DNA of 64,000 nt, from contig JADWQD010000007.1 in assembly GCA_016110215.1 (NCBI GenBank), positions 1,488,001 to 1,552,000 of the forward strand. Direction: 5' to 3'. Numbering within the stretch: position 1 is the stretch's first letter; the number at the start of each line of letters is the position of its first letter. The notes under the pieces are model-generated. The model searched no databases. It had not been told where the DNA came from and worked only from the letters and a program-made list of their open reading frames with translations. This DNA is from Capronia americana. Lineage: Eukaryota; Ascomycota; Eurotiomycetes; Chaetothyriales; Herpotrichiellaceae. A program made the position numbers and the translations under genes. Shown here one piece after another: positions 44,241-55,039 of the stretch.

Positions 44241-46799
44241 CTATGCATCCATTCCAAGGCCGACTTCTTTACCAACTGAGGCCGCCAGCCCACCGAACCC
44301 TTCCTTCTTCAGCCTTTCAATGAGCATCAGACCCTTCTCTCGTTTCTTCGCCTTGATCCGGCTCTCTAGCTCAGCCACCTCGCTCGCGAGCATCTTGCGG
44401 CTATCGTCTAGGTTCAACGCGATGAACTCTTCTTCATATTTCTTTAGTTTGCCGAGTTGGGCTTCGAGCTCGGCAATCGAGGCGTCCAGTGCAGCTGTTG
44501 GCGTCTTTGTGTCGGTAACAGGGATACTTTTGGTGGGGGACGTGGTAGGAGCAGACGATGGCGTGCTGAAAGTGTCGATCGAGCCTCGCGTTGGGATATA
44601 TAGACCGTTGCTTGCGGACGAACCATGTCCAAGGATCGGTGGAAGCGTGTTGTTCTGGTTGTGGTGTATGCCCGGGGGTATGCGACTCGATCCGATTGTT
44701 GTGGAAGCAAGCGATGCAATCCCAGGTGAGGTGCTTACTCTCGAGTATCGTTCGTCGGTCGGGCTCATCGTGAAGTCATGGCCATCCGTGATTGTCTTCA
44801 CACCCGGCAACAGTCCCGAGGCCGTCCCATTGGCACTCGGAAAGGGCACGTCCGTCAAGTAATCCGAGCTTTCTCGGGAGAACGCCAACCTGGAACTCGA
44901 GAAGTCGGGTTCCGGAGTTGGCAACTTAATCTTGCGTAAAGGAGTTGCAGGTCCAGGCTCTGCAGACGAGGATATTGTTCGCTTCTTGCCGACCACCTGG
45001 ATCGTCCCGGGTACTGGTCCGCCGCTGCTTCCGGTGCCATTGGAATTGCCATCTCGCCTGCCACCACGTCTCTGGTCGAAGACGTTATCCGCAAAACCCA
45101 TGACCTTACCGCGAGAATCACACGCTTTGACTCGTCTTTTACTGGCTGGCTTCTCGCTTTTCACATATGCCGTCGCAAAATGACAACACCGACAATTGCA
45201 CGTCTCCGTACACTTGGGACACGTCCACATTCCCTTGTGGCGAAGGACCTCGGCAGGATACTCGTCGAAGTGGCGGAACAGACCCCGAAAGCAGAAGAAG
45301 GCGCTGCACCTGTCACAACGACGACCTTTCCATTCCTGGTGATCGATGCGACAGAGATGGCATAGCCTTGCAATGGACGACGTTTTGGCCCGCATGAGAT
45401 CATTCACGGCTGTCCCCAGCGCCTTTCGCTTGTCCAATGTCCGTGGCTCTTCCGGTTGGAATCCGAGAATCTCCCGTGCCCTGTTCAAGACCCTGGTGCA
45501 TTTTTCGGCGGATATCAGCTCCGCCCACGCATAAGACTGAAAGTGTTCACAAGACCGTCCATTGAGGTAACAGAGGAGGCATAGATCGAAGTCGGTGCAT
45601 TGGGTACAGCGGACATGGCGGTTCCAGATGGCCGTGCTACAGAAGTTGCACGTGGCAATGGTGCCTGGTTGTATAGGCACCAAAGTTATTGGTGTTATAG
45701 CGGGAGGCTCGATCGTCTCGTCGTGAACCATCTGCCGGAATAACCGCGAAAGCAAGGGTAGATCCGGAGGCAACGGTAGTAATGAATTGGTCATTGTGTG
45801 GTTGTCCTGGAGAAGTGATAACATGGCGCATGCTAATGAAAGGTTCGTTCGAGCCACGTCGGGGTGACACAGGCGGTTGAAGGGGGCTTGCACGTAGTCG
45901 AAGCCCACCTCGAGTGAGAGAGGATGGAGGATGTTCCAGACTAGCTTGGCAGACAATGTCGCCGGGTTCCAGACTTGATGCGCCGTGGCAGGAGGGAAGA
46001 CAACGAGGTCGCCGACCCGTTGGTCGTAAGCATAAATGGGGAAGTCGGCCTTGAGAAGCTCCTCCGACCCGAGGTTGAGCCAATCTAGGTGCGGCGACGC
46101 CCCATGCGCAGACATGAAGGAGTCGTATTTCTTCTGGGAATCGAAGTCGGTACCAATGCAGACGACAGGGCGATCGTCAGACTCGACAAGCAGGTTCAAC
46201 GCTACGGTGCTGGAGAAGCATCGATGGAAGCCTGAGCTGCTTCCTTCGCTGCCCACGTACGCCATCATGACTTCGCTCCGTGCGCATTGTGGGAGCCATT
46301 GAAAAAGATCCAATCGGCCGCCCCATTGGACCTCGGTGGGTAAGATCCTGCGACACTGCTCGAGCCACTCCTGTGGACACTGCAGATCTCTGGCGTACAA
46401 GTTTTGGAATTCAGGGTACGACTGCCTGGCGCTATCGGCGAATTTTTTGAGCGTGAACGACAAGTCTCGACCGGTGCTGCAGTTACGAATGGGTATGTTC
46501 TTCTTGGTGCTCAGCTCAATCAGCCTCTCAATGCCGAAGCCTGGTTGATGTCCATTGTGCTGATCAGAAACGGGCCAAGTCTCCAGTTTCTCAAAGTCGG
46601 CAATGACAAAAGGCTGGCCGGACTGAAGGCGTTTGGTCAGCCACTCAGAAAAAGGAAGAGGGTTCCCATCCTGGTCCTTTCCTTCCTGGAGCGCGAGGAT
46701 GCTGAATCTCGGGAACTCCACGAATGGCTTCCCCATGCGCAGGAGTTGTTGAGCCGAACTGTCTGGCGGGACCATCAAAGAAGGCGTCTGCGGGATCAT
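44241..46799 (-). CDS. JmjC-domain chromatin protein with ZZ and 4CXXC-R1 zinc fingers
   Basis: A single exon encodes 852 residues. A JmjC fold spans about 60-300, with GFHRCFSSTVALNLL (H192, C194), DLVVFPPATAHQVWN (H274) and a lysine near 285 that fits 2-oxoglutarate contact. A ZZ-type finger lies at about 384-420 (CNFC, CTQC, CLLC). A zf-4CXXC-R1 domain spans about 480-545 (CHLC, CDRCSAFFC, CPKCTETCNCRCC). Ser/Thr-rich disorder follows, and a C-terminal coiled coil (about 770-830, AELEAQLGKLKKYEEEF). The iron-binding motif HxD/E reads H-R-C, so the usual acidic ligand is absent and demethylase activity is doubtful. The domain set points to a nuclear chromatin regulator. Confidence 0.88.
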   Translation of the reverse strand: MIPQTPSLMVPPDSSAQQLLRMGKPFVEFPRFSILALQEGKDQDGNPLPFSEWLTKRLQSGQPFVIADFEKLETWPVSDQHNGHQPGFGIERLIELSTKKNIPIRNCSTGRDLSFTLKKFADSARQSYPEFQNLYARDLQCPQEWLEQCRRILPTEVQWGGRLDLFQWLPQCARSEVMMAYVGSEGSSSGFHRCFSSTVALNLLVESDDRPVVCIGTDFDSQKKYDSFMSAHGASPHLDWLNLGSEELLKADFPIYAYDQRVGDLVVFPPATAHQVWNPATLSAKLVWNILHPLSLEVGFDYVQAPFNRLCHPDVARTNLSLACAMLSLLQDNHTMTNSLLPLPPDLPLLSRLFRQMVHDETIEPPAITPITLVPIQPGTIATCNFCSTAIWNRHVRCTQCTDFDLCLLCYLNGRSCEHFQSYAWAELISAEKCTRVLNRAREILGFQPEEPRTLDKRKALGTAVNDLMRAKTSSIARLCHLCRIDHQEWKGRRCDRCSAFFCFRGLFRHFDEYPAEVLRHKGMWTCPKCTETCNCRCCHFATAYVKSEKPASKRRVKACDSRGKVMGFADNVFDQRRGGRRDGNSNGTGSSGGPVPGTIQVVGKKRTISSSAEPGPATPLRKIKLPTPEPDFSSSRLAFSRESSDYLTDVPFPSANGTASGLLPGVKTITDGHDFTMSPTDERYSRVSTSPGIASLASTTIGSSRIPPGIHHNQNNTLPPILGHGSSASNGLYIPTRGSIDTFSTPSSAPTTSPTKSIPVTDTKTPTAALDASIAELEAQLGKLKKYEEEFIALNLDDSRKMLASEVAELESRIKAKKREKGLMLIERLKKEGFGGLAASVGKEVGLGMDA

Positions 46800-47695
46800 G
46801 TCGGCGCCCGTGGGATGATATGCCTCATCGCGAGAGATGAGGCCCGAATAACAGAGCGCGCGAGGCAGAAGGATATGTCAAGGAAGCTGCGCAGTCTCGA
46901 AGCTCGAGGCACAGGCGGTGGCCAAGACAAAGTACGTAAAGTGAGGTGAGAAGCAGCAGGACGAGAGAGCAACCAAAGGATCGAAATTGGAAAGACGAGA
47001 TCCGATCTGCGGGAGGAGGAGTAAAGAAAGTGCGGAGATGCGACTCCCACCTCCCACCTAACTCGATGCTTTCTAGCGCTGTCTAACAGCCCCAGGCTTG
47101 GGCTCAGCGAAGCCAAGGGAACGCAGAGGAAGGTAACTTCCGGGCGGCGTCAGCCCCTATGATTGGGCCCGGCGCCCCTGTCGTCATGGAGAGGGGCCCC
47201 CAAAGCGCCTAAAACTTATTTCGAACACGACTTGTTAGCCTCGTATGCGGCAGGTAGTAACGAAACCGCCCGGATTCGGCTGTTGAAGAAGCAATGCTCC
47301 TACCCAAATCTCTCTATGCTTTGCCATCTGCAGCCACATTCCCAACAAAATGCCAGACGGGTGTATAGAAGTGACCCTTATCGCTGTCCGCGTCCACACT
47401 CCGCTCCCAGTTTGGCCGAAGCCGAAAGCCACGCCGCAGATGTGCCGGGCAGGGAATCCTGCGCAATCTCACGCCTGTGCATATCCAAGACACATACTGT
47501 AGCTTTATTGCGGCTAAATACCGTGGGCTCAGGCACATCACCGTGCCATTCATGCATGTCCATCAATCTCGACGTCGTACGGAGTATTGACTGCCTTTTC
47601 GTGATCTCGAACCCCCCCGATGCATCCAAAGCCACTGCACCTCAGAGCAAAGGATGGTCGCCCAGTCTCATGCTCAAGGTTCCCCGGTCGGACGG
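46800..47695. other. intergenic, nothing recognised
   Basis: About 0.9 kb: promoter of the JmjC gene and 3' flank of the dehydratase gene. A TACGGAGTA copy lies at 47578. A 178-codon plus-strand frame starts at TTG and is not accepted. Confidence 0.5.
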
Positions 47696-48856
47696 CTAAT
47701 TACCATGCGGCCAGTCTGTGACGGTCCCTTTCATGCACACCGTCCCGTCGTTGCTCACCACCCTGATATCGGCCGCCTCCTGATCCCTGGCGCTCTGATC
47801 CAACATCACCCTGTAACCCTCCCCAGCATACACAGGGCTAGTCGCCCTGTACTCGATCTTCTGCGGGTAGTAGATCACCTCATCGTCCTGCGCAGACCCT
47901 TCCCCCACCCCACGATACACACTAACCTCATCGCGCCAGAGATCCAGCATCGCAATCAAGTTCAACGGGCCATGGACAACCGCATTCCTGTGACCTTCGA
48001 CCTCTGTTGCCCACGGTTTATCGTAATGTATCCGATGCGCGTTGAACGTCAGCGCCGAGAACCTGAACAATGTTGCCTCATTGCGATTGTACTCCCTCCA
48101 TAATTTCCCCTCGACACTCTCGTCCAATGCCTCCTTTGACAGCTCCTTCGGCTTGGAGACCAATGACGCCGGCTTTGAAGGGTCCAGAGCTTCTCGAAAC
48201 ACCCAATTCCTCCTATCCAGCACACATAACTCGTCCTGACTGTTGCGGAACTCTTTCTCCACGCCAACCACAAGCATAGGCTCGCCCGTCTTGCCGATAA
48301 TCTTGGGTTCGCAGCTCAGCACCCTAGTGACTTCCGTAACGGTGTCCCCGACTCTGAGGAGCGCCTGTCGGTCGTGCTGGTGATTCTTGTTGGGGTCAGC
48401 ACCTGGCCAGTGGAATGATCCGCCAGCCCACATTCGTCTTGTGAACGGGGTGTCCGGATTGAAGCTCGCATCCGTGCCGTCTTGCCCCAAGGCTCCCGGA
48501 AGCTGCGCCGGCGTAAAATAGCATAAGTGGTATGCCGGCGGTACAGGAGAACCCTCCAGTGGCTCTACCTCCTCGAGCGTCTTCGATGGTCGTACGGAGC
48601 TTCCGGGCCACAAATATGGTCGGTTCAGTGTGAGTGAGAAAAGTCGCAGTTGGTTTGCATCCAGTAGTTGCTTGCGCACGAATGTTTGGCCTTTTGAAAA
48701 CTTGCTTAGAAAGGCCTCTGCTACTTCTTTCGGGTCGACAGATGATGAACTTAACGTCCTGGTAGATGAAAAGCCGCGAGATTGGATTCCGAGACGCACA
48801 TATGGACCTGGCGCCCGGGCTACGCAGCCAGGGCAGACGCGTATAGCTGTAGCCAT
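47696..48856 (-). CDS. HTD2: HTD2-type mitochondrial 3-hydroxyacyl-thioester dehydratase (hotdog fold)
   Basis: A single exon encodes 386 residues from ATG 48856; the open frame further upstream starts only at a GTG. The N-terminus MATAIRVCPGCVARAPG...RLGIQSRGFSSTR is Arg/Ser-rich with few acids, as in mitochondrial import signals. The protein has the tandem hotdog/MaoC-like layout of fungal Htd2: RRMWAGGSFHWP and VGDTVTEVTRVLS in the first half, then FSALTFNAHRIHYDKPWA, carrying the dehydratase motif with His and Asp, and VVHGPLNLIAMLDL. Htd2 dehydrates 3-hydroxyacyl-ACP in mitochondrial type II fatty acid synthesis, which feeds lipoic acid production. A related C4-CoA hydratase role cannot be excluded by sequence alone. 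Confidence 0.85.
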   Translation of the reverse strand: MATAIRVCPGCVARAPGPYVRLGIQSRGFSSTRTLSSSSVDPKEVAEAFLSKFSKGQTFVRKQLLDANQLRLFSLTLNRPYLWPGSSVRPSKTLEEVEPLEGSPVPPAYHLCYFTPAQLPGALGQDGTDASFNPDTPFTRRMWAGGSFHWPGADPNKNHQHDRQALLRVGDTVTEVTRVLSCEPKIIGKTGEPMLVVGVEKEFRNSQDELCVLDRRNWVFREALDPSKPASLVSKPKELSKEALDESVEGKLWREYNRNEATLFRFSALTFNAHRIHYDKPWATEVEGHRNAVVHGPLNLIAMLDLWRDEVSVYRGVGEGSAQDDEVIYYPQKIEYRATSPVYAGEGYRVMLDQSARDQEAADIRVVSNDGTVCMKGTVTDWPHGN

Positions 48857-49307
48857 GTCCAACCGTAGTACCGTCAAATGGGATGGACCGGGTCCCAACA
48901 CCAGCACTTTGCTAATTCAAACTCTCTTGGAAGCTCCCACTTCTCGAGAACGTTCAAGGGACCGAAAGCAATTTGAAGTCCAGGTTGGTCCGTACGACAT
49001 CCCCGCAAAGTCACCGTCTCCGAGATCGGGGTAGCTTCCGTCTCCTCCCCTGGTTTTCGAGACGCACTGTTCCGAGGTCGATCGGTCACCCCACATGAAC
49101 ATCTGCCGGTTGCGAGAGATGGAGGACATGCCTGAGGACACAAGCGCTATACTAGGGTAGAACCAATCGTCAAGACGGGTTATATTACTATATATGTCAC
49201 ATTGGCAACCCATTGTCCGTCTCTTTTCTATACACAAGGACTCCATGGATGCAAGCATAGATAAACATGGCACCAAAACATCGTAAGGACATCACCCATT
49301 ACCACTG
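48857..49307. other. intergenic, nothing recognised
   Basis: About 450 bases between the dehydratase start and the ABC-transporter stop, both on the minus strand. Confidence 0.5.
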
Positions 49308-52300
49308 CTATCTCTTTTCAACCAGCAGGAAATGCATTGCAATATAGGCGATGATGATGAAGGCCCCAGCAAAGACTCCAAGGCCAATCACGTCCTTCCA
49401 CAATGCTAGATTGTCGAAGCCGAAGGCGCTCAAGATGCTGGCTCCAGGTACTTCAATGTCGAGCCCGTACCGGTGGTCCTTGAGACGTAACTTGGCGACC
49501 TCGTTGACGATAAGGGCTTCGTACCCATAGTGGAAGATCGATAGCTGTGTCGGGTTAGCACGTCCCACATGCAACAGGGTCAGGAATGCTCACCATTTGC
49601 AGCCATTGAGCTGCCTGCTGGACCGTATCATGGTTAAGATTGAGAAGCAGACCAGCAAACAACAGGCTGAACAGCATCACCAAACTTCCAATCAAATTGG
49701 CCACAGCACCGTCTTTGAAGACAATGCCTATCGTCAAGCAGATGGCCGCTGCGGCCAGATTGAACAGAACCAACACGAGGATAAAGGTGAAGAAGACCCC
49801 CCACTTTGGCAAAAGTCCACACATCGGATAAAGGATTATACCCATTATGATCGGGGGGATCAACCTGAGCGGAACGATGTCGAACATGAGCTTTGCAGCG
49901 TAGTAAGTAAGGGGGTGATAATATCCGTTGGCTCGCTCCCGGACGAAGATGAGCCGCTCCGCGCTGAATACGTTCAGGCTCGTTAGCGCACTGAAACCAA
50001 ACAGCGCCAGGAGAAAGAAAAAGAGACCGAGTCGGTTTTGGAAGCCTCCAATGTCATCCGTGATACCGTAGAAGAGCCAGCCTGACAAAACCGCCAGCAG
50101 AATGGCAACAGCATAATGTGTCAACATCAGGATCGGATTGCGATACAGATTGAGCCATGTCCGCTTGGAGAGAATCAAGAATTGGCGTGGAAGGCTGACG
50201 CGCCGGAAGCCTTTGATGGAGCCTGTAACCGGTTCACCGACAGCGCTTCCACTGCTATGACCGTTTGCGGCCGATGCTGTTTGTATCGACGACGCAATCT
50301 CGTCATGGATGGTCTGGGCCACATCTGAGTGCTTGAAGTTCGTTACTAGAATGTCGAGATCTGTGTTGGCGTCCGGCGGCAGGTCATCGGGGTCTTCCAG
50401 CAACGGGGGAGGGTTCGACCCTTCTCTCCTTGACATCTGCAGCCAGCTTCGCATACTGCCGGTTGCTTTGCCAATTATGGTGTCTTCGTCATCGGTCTTT
50501 GGCGTCGGTGGAGTTTCATTTCCTGTAGCTTTCTTCCGAGTGAACAGCTGGCGGTCTTGCTTCTGTTTCAAGGAAATACGACGTTTCGGCTTTATTCGTA
50601 GCGATGGCTCCCGAGGGCTATCGACACTGACGTTGGACACGCTGGCAATTGACTTGACGGCTCTTGTACTGCTTGACTCGGTTCCGGGGCCCTCTCGCTC
50701 CAACAAGTCTCTCGGCACATCTTCAAACATTGGAGATCGTGGCAGGCTCGCATGCATCGTCAGATCCACAAGATAGTCTGCGATGTTAAAACCAGGCGGA
50801 CAAGAGTATCCGATGTGATCGAAATAAGACTGACAGCTCGAGAAAGGCCCAGAGTAGACGGTTTTACCCTTGGCGAGGAGAATCAACTGGTCGAACAGCG
50901 CGACGATGTTTGAGCGGGGTTGATGTATCGTGAAGATTACAGTCCGGTTGTACGTCTTAGCCAGGGTGACCAAGCATTCCACGACGTTGAAGGCATTGAA
51001 GGCATCTAGACCGCTGGTCGGTTCGTCCAAGAATAGAATGCTTGGGCTCGTAACGAGCTCACAAGCAATAACCACTCTTCGTTTCTCGCCGCCAGAGATG
51101 CCTCGACCATTCCCTTCCGCTGATCCGATTATTTGATCTTTGATCTGGTAGATCCCGAGTTGCTGCATGACCTCGATGACTCGTTGTTCCTTGACTGAGA
51201 GACCCATATCTGCGGGCAATCTCAAGAGCGCACTGGTCAAGATGGTTTCATGGACAGTCAAAGTCGGCAGTAGAGTGTCTTCTTGATCCACATAACCAAT
51301 GACGTTCCGATATTCCCCGTCCAGGATCTTCTCGCCATTGACGTACATATTGCCCACGACCGTCCCGCGCTTGTTTTTGCGAGCCAGAATGTCAAGGAAG
51401 GTGGATTTACCGGCGCCTGAAGCACCCATGATGGCGGTGATTTGGCCCGGATGAGCAATGCCAGATATGCCAGAGAGGATTTCTTTCCCCTTGAGGCCGT
51501 AGGATACGTTTTCGAACTGCAAAGCCATGGGGGTATGGTTGATCATTGATGCTGCTGCATCATCTTCCGTGCCTTCACCAAGTCGAATGGCTCCCCATCG
51601 CCTGAGGGCCCGCCTGTGCGATAGATACCACGCTATGAGCGTAATGGCAACCACGAATAAGGCGCAACCTGCAATAACGCCAGCGATTAGAGGGGTATTG
51701 ATCTCTTTGACGGGTCTGGTGAATCCAGGCACATCAGTCTCGTACAAGCATTCTCCTGATCTGCATTTTAAAGAGATGTACTCGTCTCCAAAGATCATGG
51801 AAATCAGATTGTTCATCGCAGGCTCTTCGAATCTGCTACCATCTTTGGAGCTCCCGCCGTAAGTGTGCTGGGTGAAGAATGAGGCAGGTCCCTTAATCTC
51901 TTGCTCAAGAAATTCGTCGATGTTGACCGAACCATCCTCACCGCAGAGAAATCTATCCGCGATGCATGAGCATTTGATGTTCTGGCATGTATATTTCGTT
52001 GTGTTGCGAACATTGGTATCCTGATAGGTAGAGGTACAATTGTCGAGAGCGCAATAGAACGATTCCTTCTGATCGACCCAGAACTGAAAGTTGCAGGTGG
52101 CTTCCTCGGCATTGCAGGAAAAGGTGACCTGCGGTATCCTGGGATCAATCTGGTCGAGAATGGCTTTGTTGGTAACATTGCACATCTGGAAGTTCTCTTG
52201 AACAAGGACGCCCTTCTGGTAGCACACGCCCCCTTCACCCAGGGGCATCAGAGCATTACAGGCTCGGTCCGAGGTGCACACGTTGCAATTGATACCTTCC

Positions 52301-52629
52301 CATCCGTCCTTGCAGTCACACTTGTCGCCCTTCCGCGGTGACCGATTCTTGCCATCAGCTAACGAACCGCACAACGGCTCTGCGCAGTCATCACCACCGA
52401 AGCCGGGAGGGCAGACACATTTTCCATTGACGCTGCCGCAGCTGGCGAACTGTAGGCATTGGAACTCATCGTAGTGGCAATCGAAGCATCGAGGGCATGG
52501 AGGACATCCGTCAACCAGGTCTAGGAAAGGATCTTGCATCAAGGCCGCAGATGTGTCATTGCGATAAGCTACCGTCAACCATACTTGGGAGACAAGCAAG
52601 AGGGCCGCTGCGAAGGCATTGAGGTGCAT
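49308..52629 (-). CDS. ABCG-type transporter with Cys-rich EGF-like ectodomain (Adp1 family)
   Basis: Two exons (52629-49594 and 49544-49308, intron 49 bases) give 1090 residues. The ATG at 52629 starts a signal peptide (MHLNAFAAALLLVSQVWL). A Cys-rich luminal or extracellular region of about 320 residues follows, with EGF-like CVCPPGFGGDDC and CDCKDGWEGINC. A first membrane helix is at about 325-350. Then comes the nucleotide-binding domain: Walker A GASGAGKST, signature GISGGEKRR, Walker B ILFLDEPTSGLD. A Ser/Lys-rich linker leads to a six-helix ABC2 membrane domain whose last part is in exon 2. This half-size ABCG layout with a long ectodomain is that of yeast Adp1. The transported substrate is unknown. 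Confidence 0.93.
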
Positions 52630-53215
52630 AGGTAGAGCGTTCGGTGGTGAGTGTATCGCCGACACGTGCGGAAACGGAAGGCGGCGATGTGGCTGGTGCC
52701 TGTCGTTGTGAACTTGTCGGTCGATCCAGTAGTTAGTAAAGAAAAAGAGGAGTTAAGGAAAGCAAGCCCTGAAGGACGGAATGAGCATGGGAAGCAGCGT
52801 TGAGATTGCGGTTCAGATATCACACCATGCGACCGGGAACATATGGAACTGAATTGAAAGGTCGAAGGTCGCAGTCAACCATGTATCACAGCATCTTCCC
52901 CAGGCGCAGTCAGTGCTTAAACGGCCTTCTCCCGAAGCCGAACTTGATCCAGTTAAGCGCCTACAATCTGCAACCAATCGTCACAACCCTCCGCCAATTA
53001 GCCAAACATCTTTCGGAAATACGAGCCAGCGAGCTAGAGCTTTAGCCACAGCTCCCACGCCGAGGCCTTGGACCGGACTGGTTCTGCTGTGTGGGCGGGG
53101 AAATTGACTGCTCCTCCGCACCATCGTCAGTCGCCCAGCAAAGGCACGAAGAACATTGCATTGCGCATATTCAGTGTCGCAGCAGGCGTTGCTGGTCTAG
53201 CAAGCGTAAAGAAAG
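52630..53215. promoter_or_regulatory. shared divergent promoter of ABC transporter and aminotransferase
   Basis: A 586-base spacer between two divergent start codons. It contains a CACGTG E-box at 52663-52668, close to the transporter start. Co-regulation is possible but not shown. Confidence 0.35.
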
Positions 53216-54508
53216 ATGGCAGCAGTCGAGGAACTGGAGCTCATAGAGGTAAGTGATCGAATATGTTGTCTATGCGCATACAGACTAGCTGACAGACTCG
53301 TCGAAATCAAGTGGGCAGAGAAATTCCTTCCTTCAACCAAGCACGACCTTTTTTCCTCAGGCACTACGAACATCTCTATCTCAGACCTCCTGGAGATCTC
53401 TGAAGACAGGCGCGGCTCTGAGGAACAGTTGTCGTGGAATACACTAAGACTAGAAGAGAGGGTTTCTAAATCGGGGAGTATTGAACTGCGTAGGAACCTG
53501 GCAGCTTTGTATGCGGCGCGGTCTGGTGGAGTGACTGCAGATGACATTCTAATCACCAATGGAGGCTCTGCGGCTGACTATACAGTGCTGTCGGCGCTGC
53601 TGGCTCCTGGGGACCACGTTATCTGCCAGCACCCTGTCGATGAACTGCTATTCAAAATACCGGCTTCACTGGGTGCGGAGGTCACCAAATGGAACGCTGA
53701 ACCAGGCAAGAAGTGGCGACCCGATATCGATGAGCTTAAAAACTTGATCAAAGACAACACAAAGTTGATAATAATACAGAGCCCTTGTGATCCTACAGGG
53801 GCGATCATCCCCAGGCCAGTCCTCGAGACACTCATGGAAGTGGCAGAGGAGAAAGGTATAACAGTCATGGCGAACGAGACATACCGACCACTGTTTCACT
53901 CGATATCGCCGTCCGACGAAGACTTCCCACCGTCGACGATCAATTTGGGCTATAGGAAAGTCGTGGTGACCGGCACCGTGGCCAAGGCGTACAGTATGGC
54001 AGGAACAAGAGCTGGTTGGATTGCGACAAAAGACAGTGGCATTATGGCGGCTTGCAAGAAAGCCAGACTCCTCAAGTCCACGGCAGCCTCGATCCTGGAC
54101 GAGCAGATCGCAGCAGAAGCTTTGAGCGACAGATGCATTCATGCGTTGTTAGTAAGGAACATCAAATTGTGTCAAACGAACCTAGGCCTAGTTCAGGCCT
54201 TTGTGGAAGAACATAGCTGGGCATGCTCCTGGGTCAAGCCACAAGCCGGTACAATTGCGATGCTGAAGTTCCACAAGATGGGGAAGCCGGTCGACAGCGA
54301 GGGATTCTGCTTGAAACTGCTGGAGAAGGCTGGCGTTCTTCTCTGTCCGGCACAGTGCTTCGGCGACAGTCAAACGCTTCGAGGGTATGTGAGAGTGGCC
54401 TTCGGCACATCCACAGAAGATGTAAGAGGTGCACTGGCAGCATGGAAAGCATTTATGGAGGAGGCCTTCGACTCGGTACCCATAGCATCGAATAAGTCGA
54501 CCAGCTGA
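53216..54508 (+). CDS. PLP-dependent aminotransferase class I/II
   Basis: Two exons (53216-53248 and 53312-54508) with a 63-base GT-AG intron give 409 residues. The unspliced frame is also open, but removing the intron joins ELELIE to WAEKFLPSTKHDL, the usual N-terminal layout. The fold-type I motifs are VTADDILITNGGSAADY, DNTKLIIIQSPCDPTGAII and VMANETYRPLF. The PLP lysine is in TVAKAYSMAGTRAGWI (about K236). GYVRVAFG near the end carries the arginine that binds the substrate carboxylate. The subgroup resembles free-standing transaminases of unknown substrate. It is divergent to the ABC transporter and followed by mitochondrial AspRS, neither of which fixes its role. Confidence 0.88.
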   Translation: MAAVEELELIEVSDRICCLCAYRLADRLVEIKWAEKFLPSTKHDLFSSGTTNISISDLLEISEDRRGSEEQLSWNTLRLEERVSKSGSIELRRNLAALYAARSGGVTADDILITNGGSAADYTVLSALLAPGDHVICQHPVDELLFKIPASLGAEVTKWNAEPGKKWRPDIDELKNLIKDNTKLIIIQSPCDPTGAIIPRPVLETLMEVAEEKGITVMANETYRPLFHSISPSDEDFPPSTINLGYRKVVVTGTVAKAYSMAGTRAGWIATKDSGIMAACKKARLLKSTAASILDEQIAAEALSDRCIHALLVRNIKLCQTNLGLVQAFVEEHSWACSWVKPQAGTIAMLKFHKMGKPVDSEGFCLKLLEKAGVLLCPAQCFGDSQTLRGYVRVAFGTSTEDVRGALAAWKAFMEEAFDSVPIASNKSTS

Positions 54509-55039
54509 GCCGGGCGCAGGCTCAACCAGTTTCAATGTGAAAGAAAACTTCTTCATCAGTCTCTTGCAAACCAAAACAGTCCATACAATTCCATTCCAAG
54601 ATTGATAGTCAGAGATGCCTTCATCGCGTCCGTTTATGTAACAAGAATGGGTGTGCCGAACGCCGATCTCATTGTCTTCTGATCCTATCGACCAGCAGGC
54701 CACTTGAGCTCCGAAGAGAGAGCTTGCTGGTCTCCAGGCAGAGACAGATCATGTAATACACACTAGGCTTTCATCATCTATTGAGTTGGTTAGTAATGCG
54801 TATCTCGAGGTGTTGAAGGATCGGCTTACTTGTTCAAAACTTGGAAGGATGAAGAGAAGGAGAAAAGAAGGAAAGTTCTGAGTGAGGGAGAAATGAGTTT
54901 GTGGTGTTGGCTCTCTGGCTAATCACGTGCGAAAACTCCAACTGCCAAACTGCTTTCTCCAAGCAATGTTGAATTTACACGGCAACCTTCCAACACAAGA
55001 TCGGGCAACATCACATTAGCCTCCCGGGACCATCAGTTG
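54509..55039. other. intergenic with E-box
   Basis: About 530 bases between two plus-strand genes, holding the CACGTG listed separately. Nothing else is recognised. Confidence 0.5.
54924..54929. promoter_or_regulatory. CACGTG E-box upstream of mitochondrial AspRS
   Basis: The site reads AATCACGTGC, about 110 bases before the ATG at 55040. TCACGTG is the core bound by Cbf1/SREBP-type bHLH factors in fungi. A similar ATCACGTG stands before the MPDU1-like gene. Confidence 0.45.

Noticed and set aside
44218..44862. 214-codon plus-strand frame
   Set aside because: Antisense shadow of the JmjC gene's Ser-rich and coiled-coil C-terminus.
47163..47699. 178-codon plus-strand frame
   Set aside because: It starts at TTG, has no family motif and ends within the 3' end of the dehydratase gene.
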